Below the pieces are notes generated by a model. That model saw only the letters and a program-made list of their open reading frames with translations. It made no database searches and was not told where the DNA came from. The position numbers and the translations under genes are program-made. From NCBI GenBank assembly GCA_016283605.1, contig JAEENF010000015.1, positions 1 through 25,607 on the forward strand: a stretch of 25,607 bases of DNA, read 5' to 3'. The number at the start of each line of letters is the position of its first letter. The first letter of the stretch is position 1. Shown piece after piece: positions 14,103-22,119 of the stretch. Source of the DNA: Prevotella sp. (lineage in GTDB: Bacteria; Bacteroidota; Bacteroidia; Bacteroidales; Bacteroidaceae).

Positions 14103-14957
14103 ATGGCAAAGAAAGATCCTACAGATTTGTCAGTTGAAGAGAAACTGAAGACCCTCTATCAGCTGCAGAGTGCGCTCTCTTCTATCGATGAGAAGCGTGC
14201 ATTGAGGGGCGAGCTGCCCCTGGAGGTTCAGGACCTGGAAGACGAGATTGAAGGTCTGACCATCCGTGTTGAGAAGATCCAGAACGATATCGACGAGTTC
14301 CAGAAGGCTGTCGTTCAGAAGAAAGGTGAGATTGCTGATGCCGAACAGAGTGTGGCCCGCTACAAGAGTCAGCTCGACGAGGTGAAGAACAATCGTGAGT
14401 ACGATACACTCTCTAAGGAGATTGAATTCCAGACATTGGAAATCGAGCTCTGCAACAAGAAGATCCGTGAGGCTAATGCCCGTATCGAGGAGAAAAAGCA
14501 GGAGCTGGAAGCCAATCGGGAGCTGATCAAAGAGCGTCAGGATGACCTCGAGGTGAAGAAGAGCGAACTCGACGAGATCATGGAAGAGACCCGTGCGGAA
14601 GAGGATAAGCTGAAGGAGAAGGTGAAGGATCTGGAGTCGAAGATTGAGACCCGCCTGTTGACCTCTTTCAAGCGTATTCGTAAGAACGCCCGCAATGGTC
14701 TTGGTGTCGTTTACGTCCAGCGTGATGCCTGTGGTGGTTGCTTCAATAAGATTCCGCCCCAGCGCCAGCTCGATATCAAGATGCACAAGAAGATTATCGT
14801 CTGTGAGTATTGCGGACGTATCATGATCGATCCCGAACTGGCTGGCGTGAAGCTCGACAAGATGGGCGTCGAGGAGAAGAAAAAGACGCGCAAGCGCAGT
14901 TCAGTGCGCAAGACTGCAACCTCTAAGAAGGCAGCCGACGCCAATGATATGGAGTAA
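14103..14957 (+). CDS. Coiled-coil protein with C4 zinc ribbon
   Basis: A 284-aa protein. Residues about 40-190 are heptad-rich and predicted coiled coil. The zinc ribbon has CGGC (210, 213) and CEYC (234, 237), followed by GRIMIDPEL, the standard C-terminal zf-RING_7 type. The last ~25 residues are Lys/Arg/Ser/Thr-rich, ending in NDME. The family is widespread, next to Nif3-like genes, and has been proposed to act on nucleic acid or ribosome processes, but a clear function is lacking. It is convergent with the HsdR-N-like gene with only 5 nt between the stops. Confidence 0.93.
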   Translation: MAKKDPTDLSVEEKLKTLYQLQSALSSIDEKRALRGELPLEVQDLEDEIEGLTIRVEKIQNDIDEFQKAVVQKKGEIADAEQSVARYKSQLDEVKNNREYDTLSKEIEFQTLEIELCNKKIREANARIEEKKQELEANRELIKERQDDLEVKKSELDEIMEETRAEEDKLKEKVKDLESKIETRLLTSFKRIRKNARNGLGVVYVQRDACGGCFNKIPPQRQLDIKMHKKIIVCEYCGRIMIDPELAGVKLDKMGVEEKKKTRKRSSVRKTATSKKAADANDME

Positions 14958-14962
14958 TTTCG

Positions 14963-15412
14963 TCAGAGATTTTCGTAATCCGGAACATCCTGAAGGAATA
15001 AATATTTTTGATGCTCATAATCCATCTTGCAACAGTAGTGCTGAAGGCCGTTGCTGATGATGAGATAATCCACTTTCAACAGAAGATTGTAGGCCGAAAT
15101 CTGGTCGAAGGTCTTCTGTTGAAGTTGTATAGTAGGGGCCTTGTACTCAATGATCATCTGGGGTGCTGCCACCTTATTATATAATATAGAGTCACAGCGA
15201 AGACTTTTTTCCCCGATGTGGAGTTCCACCTCGTTGCTCAACAGTCCCTTGGGGTAGCCTTTGTGTTCTATCAGATAGTGCACAAAATGCTGCCTGACCC
15301 ACTCTTCAGGGGTCAGGGCAACGTATTTTCGCCGCAAAAAGTCGAAAATTGTACGTTTACCATCCTTTTCTCCGATTTTTATTTCGTATTGCGGTAGGTT
15401 TAATCGAAACAT
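14963..15412 (-). CDS. HsdR N-terminal-like (PD-(D/E)XK) nuclease-fold protein
   Basis: A 149-aa protein. I start at the ATG at 15412 (MFRLNLPQYE), because an upstream in-frame ATG would lie before the promoter and inside holA. The fold marks of the type I restriction HsdR N-terminal domain are present: LRCDSILYN with Asp74, then MIIEYKAP with Glu89 and Lys91, a complete PD-(D/E)XK signature. Downstream LIISNGLQHYCCKMD matches the same family (HSDR_N_2). There is no helicase domain and no HsdM/HsdS nearby. Stand-alone versions are common in Bacteroidetes core regions, and their job is unknown. Confidence 0.85.
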   Translation of the reverse strand: MFRLNLPQYEIKIGEKDGKRTIFDFLRRKYVALTPEEWVRQHFVHYLIEHKGYPKGLLSNEVELHIGEKSLRCDSILYNKVAAPQMIIEYKAPTIQLQQKTFDQISAYNLLLKVDYLIISNGLQHYCCKMDYEHQKYLFLQDVPDYENL

Positions 15413-15417
15413 TTTTG

Positions 15418-15425
15418 TAACTTTG
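15418..15425 (+). promoter_or_regulatory. Promoter box of holA
   Basis: TAACTTTG fits TAnnTTTG and lies 37 nt before the holA ATG. It sits inside the short divergent gap, on the far side of the opposing gene's box, so the two transcripts would overlap by a few nucleotides. Confidence 0.55.
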
Positions 15426-15431
15426 TCCCCG

Positions 15432-15439
15432 CAAAAGTA
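15432..15439 (-). promoter_or_regulatory. Promoter box of the HsdR-N-like gene
   Basis: On the minus strand TACTTTTG fits the TAnnTTTG box and lies 19 nt before the ATG at 15412. Together with the plus-strand box at 15418-15425 it forms an interleaved face-to-face pair. Confidence 0.55.
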
Positions 15440-15462
15440 CAAATAATAATCGAGAAAAACGA

Positions 15463-16491
15463 ATGGCTGACGCAAAAAATGTGAGTTTCGACAGCATTAT
15501 GCAGGATCTGAAGGACCGGAAATTCGTTCCTGTCTATTATCTGATGGGCGATGAATCGTACTATATCGACCGTATTTCTGACTATATTGCCGAGCATGTG
15601 CTGCAACCGGAAGAGCGCGATTTTAACCAGACGATCCTGTTTGGCAGCGATGTGAATGCTTCTCAGATCGCCGATGCAGCCCGTCGGTATCCGATGATGT
15701 CGGAATATCAGGTGCTGATCGTCAAGGAAGCTCAGAATATCAAGAATACAGAGGCTTTGGAGAAGTATTTTAAGCAGCCGATGACCTCTACAATCCTGGT
15801 GATGTGCCATAAAAACGGCACGATTGATGGTCGGAAACGTGAATATGTGAAGGCCATACAGTCGGCAGGCGTCCTTTTTGAGAGCAAAAAACTGCGCGAC
15901 AGAGACCTTCCGGTCTTCATCGAGACCTATCTGAAGCAACGAAATGTGAGCATCGATCCCAAATCCACGCAGATTATCGCCGATTCTATCGGTGCAGACC
16001 TGAGTCGTCTGACGGGAGAGTTGGATAAGGTGATTTTGTCGTTGCCGGAGGAGGATAGGAGAGTGACGCCTCAGGTGGTAGAAGACCAGATCGGTGTGAG
16101 CAAGGACTTCAATGCTTTCGAGCTTCGTGATGCCATCGTCAACCGAAATGTGTTCAAAGCAAATCAGATCATCAAATATTTTGACGAAAATCCGAAGGCA
16201 GGTAGTATCTACTCATTTCTCCCAATGCTCTTCAATTTCTTCCAGAATCTGATGATTGCGTATTATGCGCCAAATCGTAAGAGTCAGGAGGGCGTTGCAG
16301 AGTGGTTGGAATTGCGTTCACCTTGGGCTGCGAAGGATTACATGACAGGCATGAGAAACTACACTGGAGTGAAAGTGATGGAGATTCTGAGTAAGATACG
16401 TGAAATTGATGCGAAAAGTAAGGGATTAGACAATCCAAATACCCCTCCAGGAGAGCTGATGAAAGAATTGATTTTTTACATTTTGCACTAA
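15463..16491 (+). CDS. holA: DNA polymerase III delta subunit
   Basis: A 342-aa clamp-loader subunit that opens the beta sliding clamp during replication. The N-terminal FVPVYYLMGDESYYID is the typical delta start. SRLTGELDKVILSLP (173-187 region) and VSKDFNAFELRDAI are strong family marks, and the C-terminal collar domain ends with GELMKELIFYILH. Length matches the family. It is divergent from the HsdR-N-like gene and is followed by a good terminator. Bacteroidetes holA is usually a single copy, so it should be essential. Confidence 0.95.
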   Translation: MADAKNVSFDSIMQDLKDRKFVPVYYLMGDESYYIDRISDYIAEHVLQPEERDFNQTILFGSDVNASQIADAARRYPMMSEYQVLIVKEAQNIKNTEALEKYFKQPMTSTILVMCHKNGTIDGRKREYVKAIQSAGVLFESKKLRDRDLPVFIETYLKQRNVSIDPKSTQIIADSIGADLSRLTGELDKVILSLPEEDRRVTPQVVEDQIGVSKDFNAFELRDAIVNRNVFKANQIIKYFDENPKAGSIYSFLPMLFNFFQNLMIAYYAPNRKSQEGVAEWLELRSPWAAKDYMTGMRNYTGVKVMEILSKIREIDAKSKGLDNPNTPPGELMKELIFYILH

Positions 16492-16526
16492 TTTCTGGCT
16501 TTTCTTATTCTAGAATTTACCCAATT

Positions 16527-16551
16527 AGCGTCTTTTTGAGACGCTTTTTTT
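16527..16551 (+). terminator. Rho-independent terminator after holA
   Basis: AGCGTCT (16527-16533) pairs with AGACGCT (16539-16545) across a TTTTG loop, followed by a run of seven T residues. Confidence 0.85.
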
Positions 16552-17182
16552 AGGCTCAAATGCCGATAAAATCTAGTGGTATGGGCAATTTTTACCCTCT
16601 CAAAACTCGCGTATTTTCAGCCGTTCGGCCACTGGTTCAGAATATCGCAGAAATGACGAATTTTCGATTTTTGGAGCCACCGGAATTTATAGTTCACATT
16701 TATTATGATTTAATTTTCTTGATTTTAATTTCAAAATCAAACCAATTATTTAGAGGTTTTATAATAAAGAAAGGTGAATTTACAGAAATAAACATGTATT
16801 CACGATTTTAAAGTTTTGGTATGTATATATAAATTCACACATTCGATTTTGTATATTTATAAATATTCACTCTATGTATCAAAGTTATAACGCTCTATAA
16901 ATCAGATTATTATATTCTTTATGTCTAAAATACTATTATAACTGCCACCATTTTACATATTCAATTCTGCATATGGGCTACAAATTCATAACATTTCTGT
17001 AAATACCTTATTTATACCCAGTTATTTATCTCAAAAATCTCCAAGAAAGCCTTTGTAAGACTTTAATCATGTAAATTTGTATTTGTAATTCAAAACCTAA
17101 ATACACACGATTCTAAATTTGTGATTTACAAATTCGAAACTGCAAACTAAAATTATAAAATCTTAAATTCTCTCTACATTTG
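16552..17182. other. AT-rich gene-free stretch of about 630 bp
   Basis: From the holA terminator to the next promoter no convincing gene is visible. The first ~130 bp have mixed composition; from about 16680 on the DNA is extremely A/T-rich, with many short variants of AAATTCA, TTTATAA and ATTTGTA. I see no tRNA, CRISPR or rRNA, and no strong hairpin. An 83-codon open frame at 16560-16811 on the plus strand looks like noise. A small RNA, a large regulatory region or a decayed insertion are possible. Confidence 0.5.
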
Positions 17183-17213
17183 TTGTGTATTTCAATTTTT
17201 TGTTTTACCTTTG
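17183..17213 (+). promoter_or_regulatory. Promoter of the second XRE gene
   Basis: TTG at 17183-17185 and TACCTTTG at 17206-17213, separated by 20 nt, match the Bacteroidetes consensus. The leader is about 48 nt. Confidence 0.65.
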
Positions 17214-17230
17214 TAAACAGAAAGAAAAAC

Positions 17231-17244
17231 GGGCAAAACTGCCC
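17231..17244 (+). promoter_or_regulatory. Short hairpin in the XRE leader
   Basis: GGGCA (17231-17235) and TGCCC (17240-17244) around AAAC form a 5-bp stem just after the promoter. It may be an operator half-site pair or an RNA hairpin; too short for a firm call. Confidence 0.35.
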
Positions 17245-17266
17245 CTTTAAACACTTACGATAGAAA

Positions 17267-17755
17267 ATGAAAGATCGAATTCGTCAAATTATGGAGTCTC
17301 AACATATGACTCAACAGGTCTTTGCCGACTACATCGGACAGTCACCTGCTACCCTCAGTAGTATCTTCAACGGTCGTACCCGTCCTACCCTTAACATCGT
17401 CGAGGCCATCAAAAAGAAAATTCCTAACATCAGTACCGACTGGTTGATGTTTGGCTCGGGCGACATGTATTTGGGTGATCTAAGTGGCGAATCTACCCCT
17501 CCGAATTTGGACAATCCAGGTGATGGTGGCCAACTTTTTCCTCAAAATCTCATGCTCGATTTCGAGGCGTCCCCTGCTCCTACCCCACAAAATTCACCTT
17601 CGCAGTTCCATAATCCTAATAGTGTAAAAAGTACACGATCGGAAATCGAAAGAACAGAAGTAAAATTCATTGACAAACCTCAACGTCGGATTATGGAGAT
17701 TCGGGTATTTTACGACGACCAGACTTTCGACACATTTATACCATCTAAAAAATAA
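17267..17755 (+). CDS. XRE-family transcriptional regulator with conserved C-terminal strand region
   Basis: A 162-aa protein. Residues 1-65 are an XRE HTH: MTQQVFADYIGQSPATLSS, then FNGRTRPTLNIVEAIKKK and DWLMFGSGDMY. A Pro/Ser/Asn-rich linker spans about 75-125. The final ~35 residues (RRIMEIRVFYDDQTFDTFIP) are a conserved tail I associate with a Bacteroidales-specific regulator group; its role is not known to me. It lies behind a large AT-rich gap with its own promoter and ends about 40 nt before the pyrK promoter region. Targets cannot be deduced. Confidence 0.88.
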   Translation: MKDRIRQIMESQHMTQQVFADYIGQSPATLSSIFNGRTRPTLNIVEAIKKKIPNISTDWLMFGSGDMYLGDLSGESTPPNLDNPGDGGQLFPQNLMLDFEASPAPTPQNSPSQFHNPNSVKSTRSEIERTEVKFIDKPQRRIMEIRVFYDDQTFDTFIPSKK

Positions 17756-17770
17756 TTTTCTTTTTCTGTC

Positions 17771-17799
17771 TTGGGTTAGCTAATTTCTTTGTACCTTTG
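17771..17799 (+). promoter_or_regulatory. Promoter of pyrK-pyrD
   Basis: TTG at 17771-17773 and TACCTTTG at 17792-17799, with an 18-nt spacer, lie 18 nt upstream of the pyrK ATG at 17818. Confidence 0.7.
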
Positions 17800-17817
17800 C
17801 AGCCGATTTACAAAGAT

Positions 17818-18600
17818 ATGTGTATGAAGAAATGTTTGCTCGACCTCAGGATCAAATCTGTAGAGCAGCTTCATCAGCGTTATGTGCTGATGAAGCTCAC
17901 AGATGAAAAACCGCTTCCTGAGATGTTGCCCGGACAGTTCGTGGAGATTCGCGTTGATGGCTCACAGTCAACTTTCCTCCGCCGTCCTATTTCTATTAAT
18001 TTCGTCGACCGTGAACTTAACGAACTCTGGCTCCTTGTAGCTACAGTTGGCGATGGCACCAGGAAACTAGCCACATTACAGCCTGGCGACCTTCTGAATT
18101 GTCTCTTGCCTCTGGGCAATGGTTTCACGATGCCGACTTCCAGCGCTGAGAAGATTCTTCTCGTAGGTGGCGGTGTCGGTGTGGCTCCCTTGCTCTATAT
18201 GGGTTCCGAGATGTCGAAGAAAGGCTTCGAACCCACATTCCTGCTGGGTGCGCGAACCTCTAACGACCTTTTGATGCTGGATGAATTTAAGCGGTATGGG
18301 CGCGTGTACGTGACCACCGAGGACGGTTCTGAGGGCGAGAAAGGCTTCGTCACCAATCACTCGCTGTTGCAGAAGGAACAGTTCTCGCGCATTGCGACCT
18401 GTGGTCCTACCCCGATGATGAAGGCTGTGGCCGCCTTTGCCCGGAAGGCCGATGTCGATTGCGAGGTGTCGCTGGAGAACCTGATGGCCTGTGGCCTTGG
18501 CGCTTGCCTCTGTTGCGTAGAGAAGACTACAGAGGGCAATCTCTGTGTATGTAAGGATGGACCAGTGTTTAATATTCGGAAGTTGTTATGGCAAGTTTAA
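17818..18600 (+). CDS. pyrK: Dihydroorotate dehydrogenase B, electron-transfer subunit
   Basis: A 260-aa FAD/[2Fe-2S] protein that passes electrons from the PyrD flavin to NAD+ in pyrimidine synthesis. I start at ATG 17818 (ATG 17824 is also possible); a frame extending further upstream would overlap the promoter box. FAD-binding marks are FLRRPISI and LVATVGDGT, the NAD-binding region has LLVGGGVGVAPLLY, and the cluster ligands are in CGLGACLCC and CVCKDGPVF, likely Cys225, 230, 233 and 245. It overlaps pyrD by 13 nt, matching the heterotetramer they form. Confidence 0.95.
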   Translation: MCMKKCLLDLRIKSVEQLHQRYVLMKLTDEKPLPEMLPGQFVEIRVDGSQSTFLRRPISINFVDRELNELWLLVATVGDGTRKLATLQPGDLLNCLLPLGNGFTMPTSSAEKILLVGGGVGVAPLLYMGSEMSKKGFEPTFLLGARTSNDLLMLDEFKRYGRVYVTTEDGSEGEKGFVTNHSLLQKEQFSRIATCGPTPMMKAVAAFARKADVDCEVSLENLMACGLGACLCCVEKTTEGNLCVCKDGPVFNIRKLLWQV

Positions 18601-19493
18601 ATGTAAAGATATCTGATTTAAGGCTGAAGAATCCCGTGATGGCTGCTTCCGGTACCTTCGGTTACGGTCTGGAGTTTGCCGATCTGATGCCTCTCGACGG
18701 TATTGGTGGCATCATTGTGAAGGGTACGACGTTGAAACCCCGCGAGGGCAACGATTATCCTCGTATGGCCGAGACGGCCTCAGGTATGCTCAACTGTGTG
18801 GGCCTTCAGAACAAGGGTGTCGACTATTTCTGCGAGCATATCTATCCGCAGATCAAGGACATCGATACAAATATGATCGTCAACGTCAGCGGTTCCTCTC
18901 CCGCCGATTATGCCGAGTGTGCCGCGCGCATCGATGCGCTGGATAAGATTCCGGCCATCGAACTGAATATCTCCTGTCCGAATGTGAAGGACGGCGGAAT
19001 GGCCTTCGGTGTTACAAGTGCGGGTGCTTCGAGTGTGGTGCGAGCCGTTCGCGAGCGTTACCACAAGACGCTGATCGTGAAACTCTCGCCGAATGTGACG
19101 GATATCACTGAGATTGCGAAAGCTGTCGAGGCCGAGGGCGCCGACAGTGTGTCGCTCATCAACACGCTGATGGGAATGTCTATCGATATCGAGCGTCGTC
19201 GTCCGCGTCTGAGCATCAATACCGGCGGTCTGAGCGGGCCTGCGGTGAAACCAGTAGCCGTACGTATGGTGTGGCAGGTGGCGAAGTCGGTGAAGATTCC
19301 TGTCATCGGTCTCGGAGGCATTTCGTCTGCCGAGGATGCGATAGAGTTCCTGATGGCTGGCGCCACAGCGATAGAGATCGGCACCGCGAACTTCCTCGAT
19401 CCTACGATATCTATCAAGGTGCGTGATGGCATCAATGCCTGGCTCGATGCCCATGGTTGTCATTCCATCGATGAGATTATAGGTGTGGTTTAG
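18588..19493 (+). CDS. pyrD: Dihydroorotate dehydrogenase B, catalytic subunit
   Basis: A 301-aa class 1B enzyme that oxidises dihydroorotate to orotate with FMN. Marks include NPVMAASGTFGYG at 15-27, VGLQNKG at 71-77, and ELNISCPN with the catalytic Cys at 130, the class 1 base. VKLSPNVTDI and SLINTLMGM follow, then GLGGISSAEDAIEFLMAGATA binds the FMN phosphate. The ATG lies within the last codons of pyrK, so both are made from one message. Length is typical, and no membrane anchor is present, as expected for the soluble class. Confidence 0.96.
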   Translation: MASLNVKISDLRLKNPVMAASGTFGYGLEFADLMPLDGIGGIIVKGTTLKPREGNDYPRMAETASGMLNCVGLQNKGVDYFCEHIYPQIKDIDTNMIVNVSGSSPADYAECAARIDALDKIPAIELNISCPNVKDGGMAFGVTSAGASSVVRAVRERYHKTLIVKLSPNVTDITEIAKAVEAEGADSVSLINTLMGMSIDIERRRPRLSINTGGLSGPAVKPVAVRMVWQVAKSVKIPVIGLGGISSAEDAIEFLMAGATAIEIGTANFLDPTISIKVRDGINAWLDAHGCHSIDEIIGVV

Positions 19494-19502
19494 TATAAAA
19501 TC

Positions 19503-19528
19503 TGAGGGCTGGCAATCGCCAGCCCTCA
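19503..19528. terminator. Strong 11-bp hairpin between pyrD and aroC
   Basis: TGAGGGCTGGC and GCCAGCCCTCA pair perfectly around AATC, 9 nt after the pyrD stop. No T tract follows on the plus strand, so it may be a non-canonical terminator or an mRNA 3'-end stabiliser. The pyrD and aroC genes converge here. Confidence 0.55.
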
Positions 19529-19665
19529 ACCAACACAAAAACTAAACTAGACTTAACTAAAAGCATTTCAGATTTTCTCAAACCCTCAGATGCACTGCAA
19601 ATATACGAAATTAATCTGAATCTCCAAACAATTTCGGTGTTTTTTTTGCAATTTCACTTCTTTTT

Positions 19666-20730
19666 TTACCATTTTTGTACTTTTGACAGCAAAAAATGGT
19701 CTAAAATGGTCATTGCCGCCATTGCTTCGACGATAGGAACGGCCCTGGGCAGCACACACGGATCATGACGTCCTTTCGCCGTCAGCGTCGTAGGATTTCC
19801 CTCCAGATCCACCGTTTTCTGTTCCTTCAAAAGCGTGGCGACAGGTTTGAAGGCCACGCGGAAGTAGATGTCCTGTCCGTTGGAGATACCCCCTTGGATC
19901 CCTCCGCTGTGGTTCGTTGCCGTATCGTAAGGAGGCAGAAACACATCGTTCTGTTCCGAGCCTCTGGCGGTGACGCCTGCGAAGCCCTCACCGTACTCAA
20001 AGCCCTTGACGGCGTTGATACTCAGCATTGCGGCCCCCAGCGTGACGTGCAGCTTGTCGAATTCCGGCTCTCCCAGGCCCGCAGGACATCCTTTGATGAC
20101 ACAGGTGATGACGCCTCCGATGGTATCGCCCTCGGCCTTCACCCGTGTGATGAGTTCCTCCATCTGTGCGGCTTTCTCCAGATCTGGACAGCGCACGGCG
20201 TTTGTTTCCGTCAGCGCGAGGTCGTAACGGTGATAGTCGCGTTCCAGCGCGATATCACCCACCTGCGAGGTATAGGCCTGAATGCTGATGCCCTTCTGTT
20301 TGAGGGCGAGTTTGGCCAGTGCTCCGCCGACGCATCGGCTGATGGTGATACGTGCCGACGAACGTCCGCCGCCGCGATGGTCGCGGATACCGTATTTCTG
20401 CTGATAGGTGAAGTCGGCATGTGAGGGACGGAACACGTTGCGCATGTTCTCGTAATCCTGTGAATGCTGGTTCTGGTTACGAACGATGAAGCCGATAGGA
20501 CAGCCCGTCGACTTGCCCTCAAACACGCCGCTGAGCAGTTCCACCTGATCTGGCTCCTGCCTCGAGGTGGTGATTTTACTCTGTCCCGGCCGTCTGCGGT
20601 TTAGTTCTCTCTGTATGAACGCCATATCGATGTCAATGCCTGGCGGCATGCCGTCGATGACGCCTCCGATGGCCTCCCCGTGACTCTCGCCGAACGTCGT
20701 CAGCCTGAATATGTGTCCAAACGTATTCAT
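19666..20730 (-). CDS. aroC: Chorismate synthase
   Basis: A 354-aa enzyme that converts EPSP to chorismate with reduced FMN, the last step of the shikimate pathway. Visible signatures are GESHGEAIGG with His17, RRPGQ, RPSHADFTYQQKYG with His104, and the glycine-rich RGGGRSSAR at 119-127. The C-terminal region has SGGIQGGISNG and the RHDPCVLPRAVPI motif. Length is normal. It runs convergently to pyrD; the FKBP-type gene lies 36 nt upstream on the same strand and no separate promoter is obvious, so the two may share a transcript. Confidence 0.96.
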   Translation of the reverse strand: MNTFGHIFRLTTFGESHGEAIGGVIDGMPPGIDIDMAFIQRELNRRRPGQSKITTSRQEPDQVELLSGVFEGKSTGCPIGFIVRNQNQHSQDYENMRNVFRPSHADFTYQQKYGIRDHRGGGRSSARITISRCVGGALAKLALKQKGISIQAYTSQVGDIALERDYHRYDLALTETNAVRCPDLEKAAQMEELITRVKAEGDTIGGVITCVIKGCPAGLGEPEFDKLHVTLGAAMLSINAVKGFEYGEGFAGVTARGSEQNDVFLPPYDTATNHSGGIQGGISNGQDIYFRVAFKPVATLLKEQKTVDLEGNPTTLTAKGRHDPCVLPRAVPIVEAMAAMTILDHFLLSKVQKW

Positions 20731-20766
20731 AATTAAACGACAACTTAGACAATTTGGGCAACTCTT

Positions 20767-21372
20767 TTAGTGGCAATGTCCGCAGCCGCAGCCATCCTCG
20801 TGATGATGCTCGTGTCCGCAGTCTTCGCAGTTACAGTCCTCACCGTGATGATGGTGTCCGCAACCACCGCTACAACCGCCCGTGAGGATCTTGATGAGAT
20901 GGTCAATCTCCTCCTTTGTGGCGTCGCGATTCTCACGGATCTCACCTGTGAATCTCAGTGTCTTACCGGCCAGAGGGTGGTTGGTGTCAACCGTCACACC
21001 GTCTTCCTCCACCTTCGTCACCTTGGCGTGGAAGTTGTGGCCTTCGGTGTCGTTCAGGGTGATGATGGCGCCTTCGTGGATGTTATCGTGGTCGAAATGA
21101 CCGTTGATCGTGAAAACCTCGCGTTCCAGCTTGTGCACGCCCTCTGGCACGTATTCGCCGAAGGCCTGTGCCGGCTCGAGGACGAAGTCGAAGGCCGAAC
21201 CCTTCTCCAGGGCCGTCACCTGCTGCTCGAAACCGTCGAGAGCGAGACTGAATCCAGATATAAACTCGAAGGGGCGTTCCTCACCGGTCTGCTCCTCCAG
21301 CGTCTCCTTGCCGTCGGCTATCGTATAGAGCTGATAGACGACCGACATAAACTTGTTTGGTGCTTTTTCCAT
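20767..21372 (-). CDS. slyD: SlyD-like FKBP-type peptidyl-prolyl isomerase with metal-binding tail
   Basis: A 201-aa cytoplasmic prolyl isomerase/chaperone. The N-terminal FKBP part has GFSLALDGFEQQV and LEPAQAFGEY; the insert-in-flap domain spans about 75-125; VDTNHPLAGKTLRF at 128-141 is the classic SlyD signature. Residues 165-201 are a His/Cys-rich tail with 8 Cys and 10 His, as in E. coli SlyD, which delivers Ni(II) to hydrogenase; here the metal is unknown. Met9 is an alternative start. It has its own upstream box at 21405-21412 and is followed by aroC. Confidence 0.93.
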   Translation of the reverse strand: MEKAPNKFMSVVYQLYTIADGKETLEEQTGEERPFEFISGFSLALDGFEQQVTALEKGSAFDFVLEPAQAFGEYVPEGVHKLEREVFTINGHFDHDNIHEGAIITLNDTEGHNFHAKVTKVEEDGVTVDTNHPLAGKTLRFTGEIRENRDATKEEIDHLIKILTGGCSGGCGHHHHGEDCNCEDCGHEHHHEDGCGCGHCH

Positions 21373-21404
21373 ACCTTATTTATATATATATATGCTTTCG
21401 GGTG

Positions 21405-21412
21405 CAAAGGTA
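21405..21412 (-). promoter_or_regulatory. Promoter box of the slyD-like gene
   Basis: On the minus strand TACCTTTG lies 32 nt before the ATG at 21372. No convincing -33 element is visible. Confidence 0.55.
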
Positions 21413-21485
21413 CAAATAAAAATCGAGATATCATTGATTTGCATCAAAAATACGACTGTTTGCGCACACAATTTCACGTAAACGC

Positions 21486-21516
21486 TTGCGTAAACCAAAA
21501 AATCGCCGTACCTTTG
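21486..21516 (+). promoter_or_regulatory. Promoter of the small secreted protein
   Basis: TTG at 21486-21488 and TACCTTTG at 21509-21516 are 20 nt apart. The leader is about 100 nt, long for this window. Confidence 0.65.
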
Positions 21517-21621
21517 CACCGTCAAAAGACATTTAAGATAACAAAATTAAGTTTAAAGTAGGGGCACAGGATAACACAAATTGACAGAAAGCCCCGAGTA
21601 AAGAAAAGAAAGGGTAAAAAG

Positions 21622-21984
21622 ATGAAAAAGATGATTTTGACAATGGTAGCAATGCTGAGTATGACAATGGCATTTGCTGAGAACGAGAACGCAGCAAGCG
21701 TAAACAATGTCGAGGCTTACGACATGAGCGTAAATATTGTGAAACTCTCCGAGGCCTTGGCTCTGAACGCCGACCAGGTAGAGGCTGTTAAAGAGATTCA
21801 CCACACCTTCGCAGCCGAGATGCTGTTCGCTGCCCAGTACAACAAGGATGAGCGCGACGCTCGTGTCAACGAGGCTGTCACGAAGGACATCAAGTGGATG
21901 CGTTACGTCCTCAATGAGAAGCAGATGCACAAGTATCTCATGCTGCTCAACGCTACGCTCAACAATCGTGGATTGAACAAGTAA
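21622..21984 (+). CDS. Small secreted helical protein, function unknown
   Basis: A 120-aa protein with a clean Sec signal peptide (MKKMILTMVAMLSMTMAFA) and predicted cleavage near residue 19. The mature ~100 residues look all-helical: LSEALALNADQVEAVKEIHH, then a region with DERDARVNEAVTKDIKWMRYVLNEKQMHKYLMLL. The pattern of a helix pair with a NADQ/NEKQ turn recalls Spy/LTXXQ-like periplasmic proteins and similar small Bacteroidales secreted proteins, but I cannot assign a family. It has its own promoter and a strong terminator and is therefore a single-gene unit. Confidence 0.85.
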   Translation: MKKMILTMVAMLSMTMAFAENENAASVNNVEAYDMSVNIVKLSEALALNADQVEAVKEIHHTFAAEMLFAAQYNKDERDARVNEAVTKDIKWMRYVLNEKQMHKYLMLLNATLNNRGLNK

Positions 21985-22014
21985 GTTTTAGTAGTTATTA
22001 GTCAGTAGTTTTGG

Positions 22015-22042
22015 GGGCATTCCGCAAGGAATGCCCTTTTTT
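22015..22042 (+). terminator. Rho-independent terminator after the small secreted protein
   Basis: GGGCATTCC and GGAATGCCC form a 9-bp stem with a GCAA loop, followed by TTTTTT. Confidence 0.92.
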
Positions 22043-22119
22043 GTGCCAGAAAATTTGCAGGTTTCGTTTTTTTTTGCTTATTTTGCAGACAGAAACGAAT
22101 CCTTTAAAATTTTACGTTT

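Noticed and set aside
14130..14786. 218-codon Leu-rich frame antisense to the zinc-ribbon gene
   Set aside because: It is the complement of a Lys/Glu-rich coiled coil, which reads as Leu/Phe-rich on the other strand.
16560..16811. 83-codon open frame in the AT-rich gap
   Set aside because: No promoter box, atypical codon use, low-complexity hydrophobic end and no neighbour support; it looks like chance.
19765..20424. 219-codon plus-strand frame opposite aroC
   Set aside because: AroC is unmistakable on the other strand, and this frame has no recognisable protein character or start context.
20770..21561. 263-codon plus-strand frame opposite the slyD-like gene
   Set aside because: A shadow of the His/Cys-rich and FKBP coding sequence; the SlyD motifs are on the minus strand.
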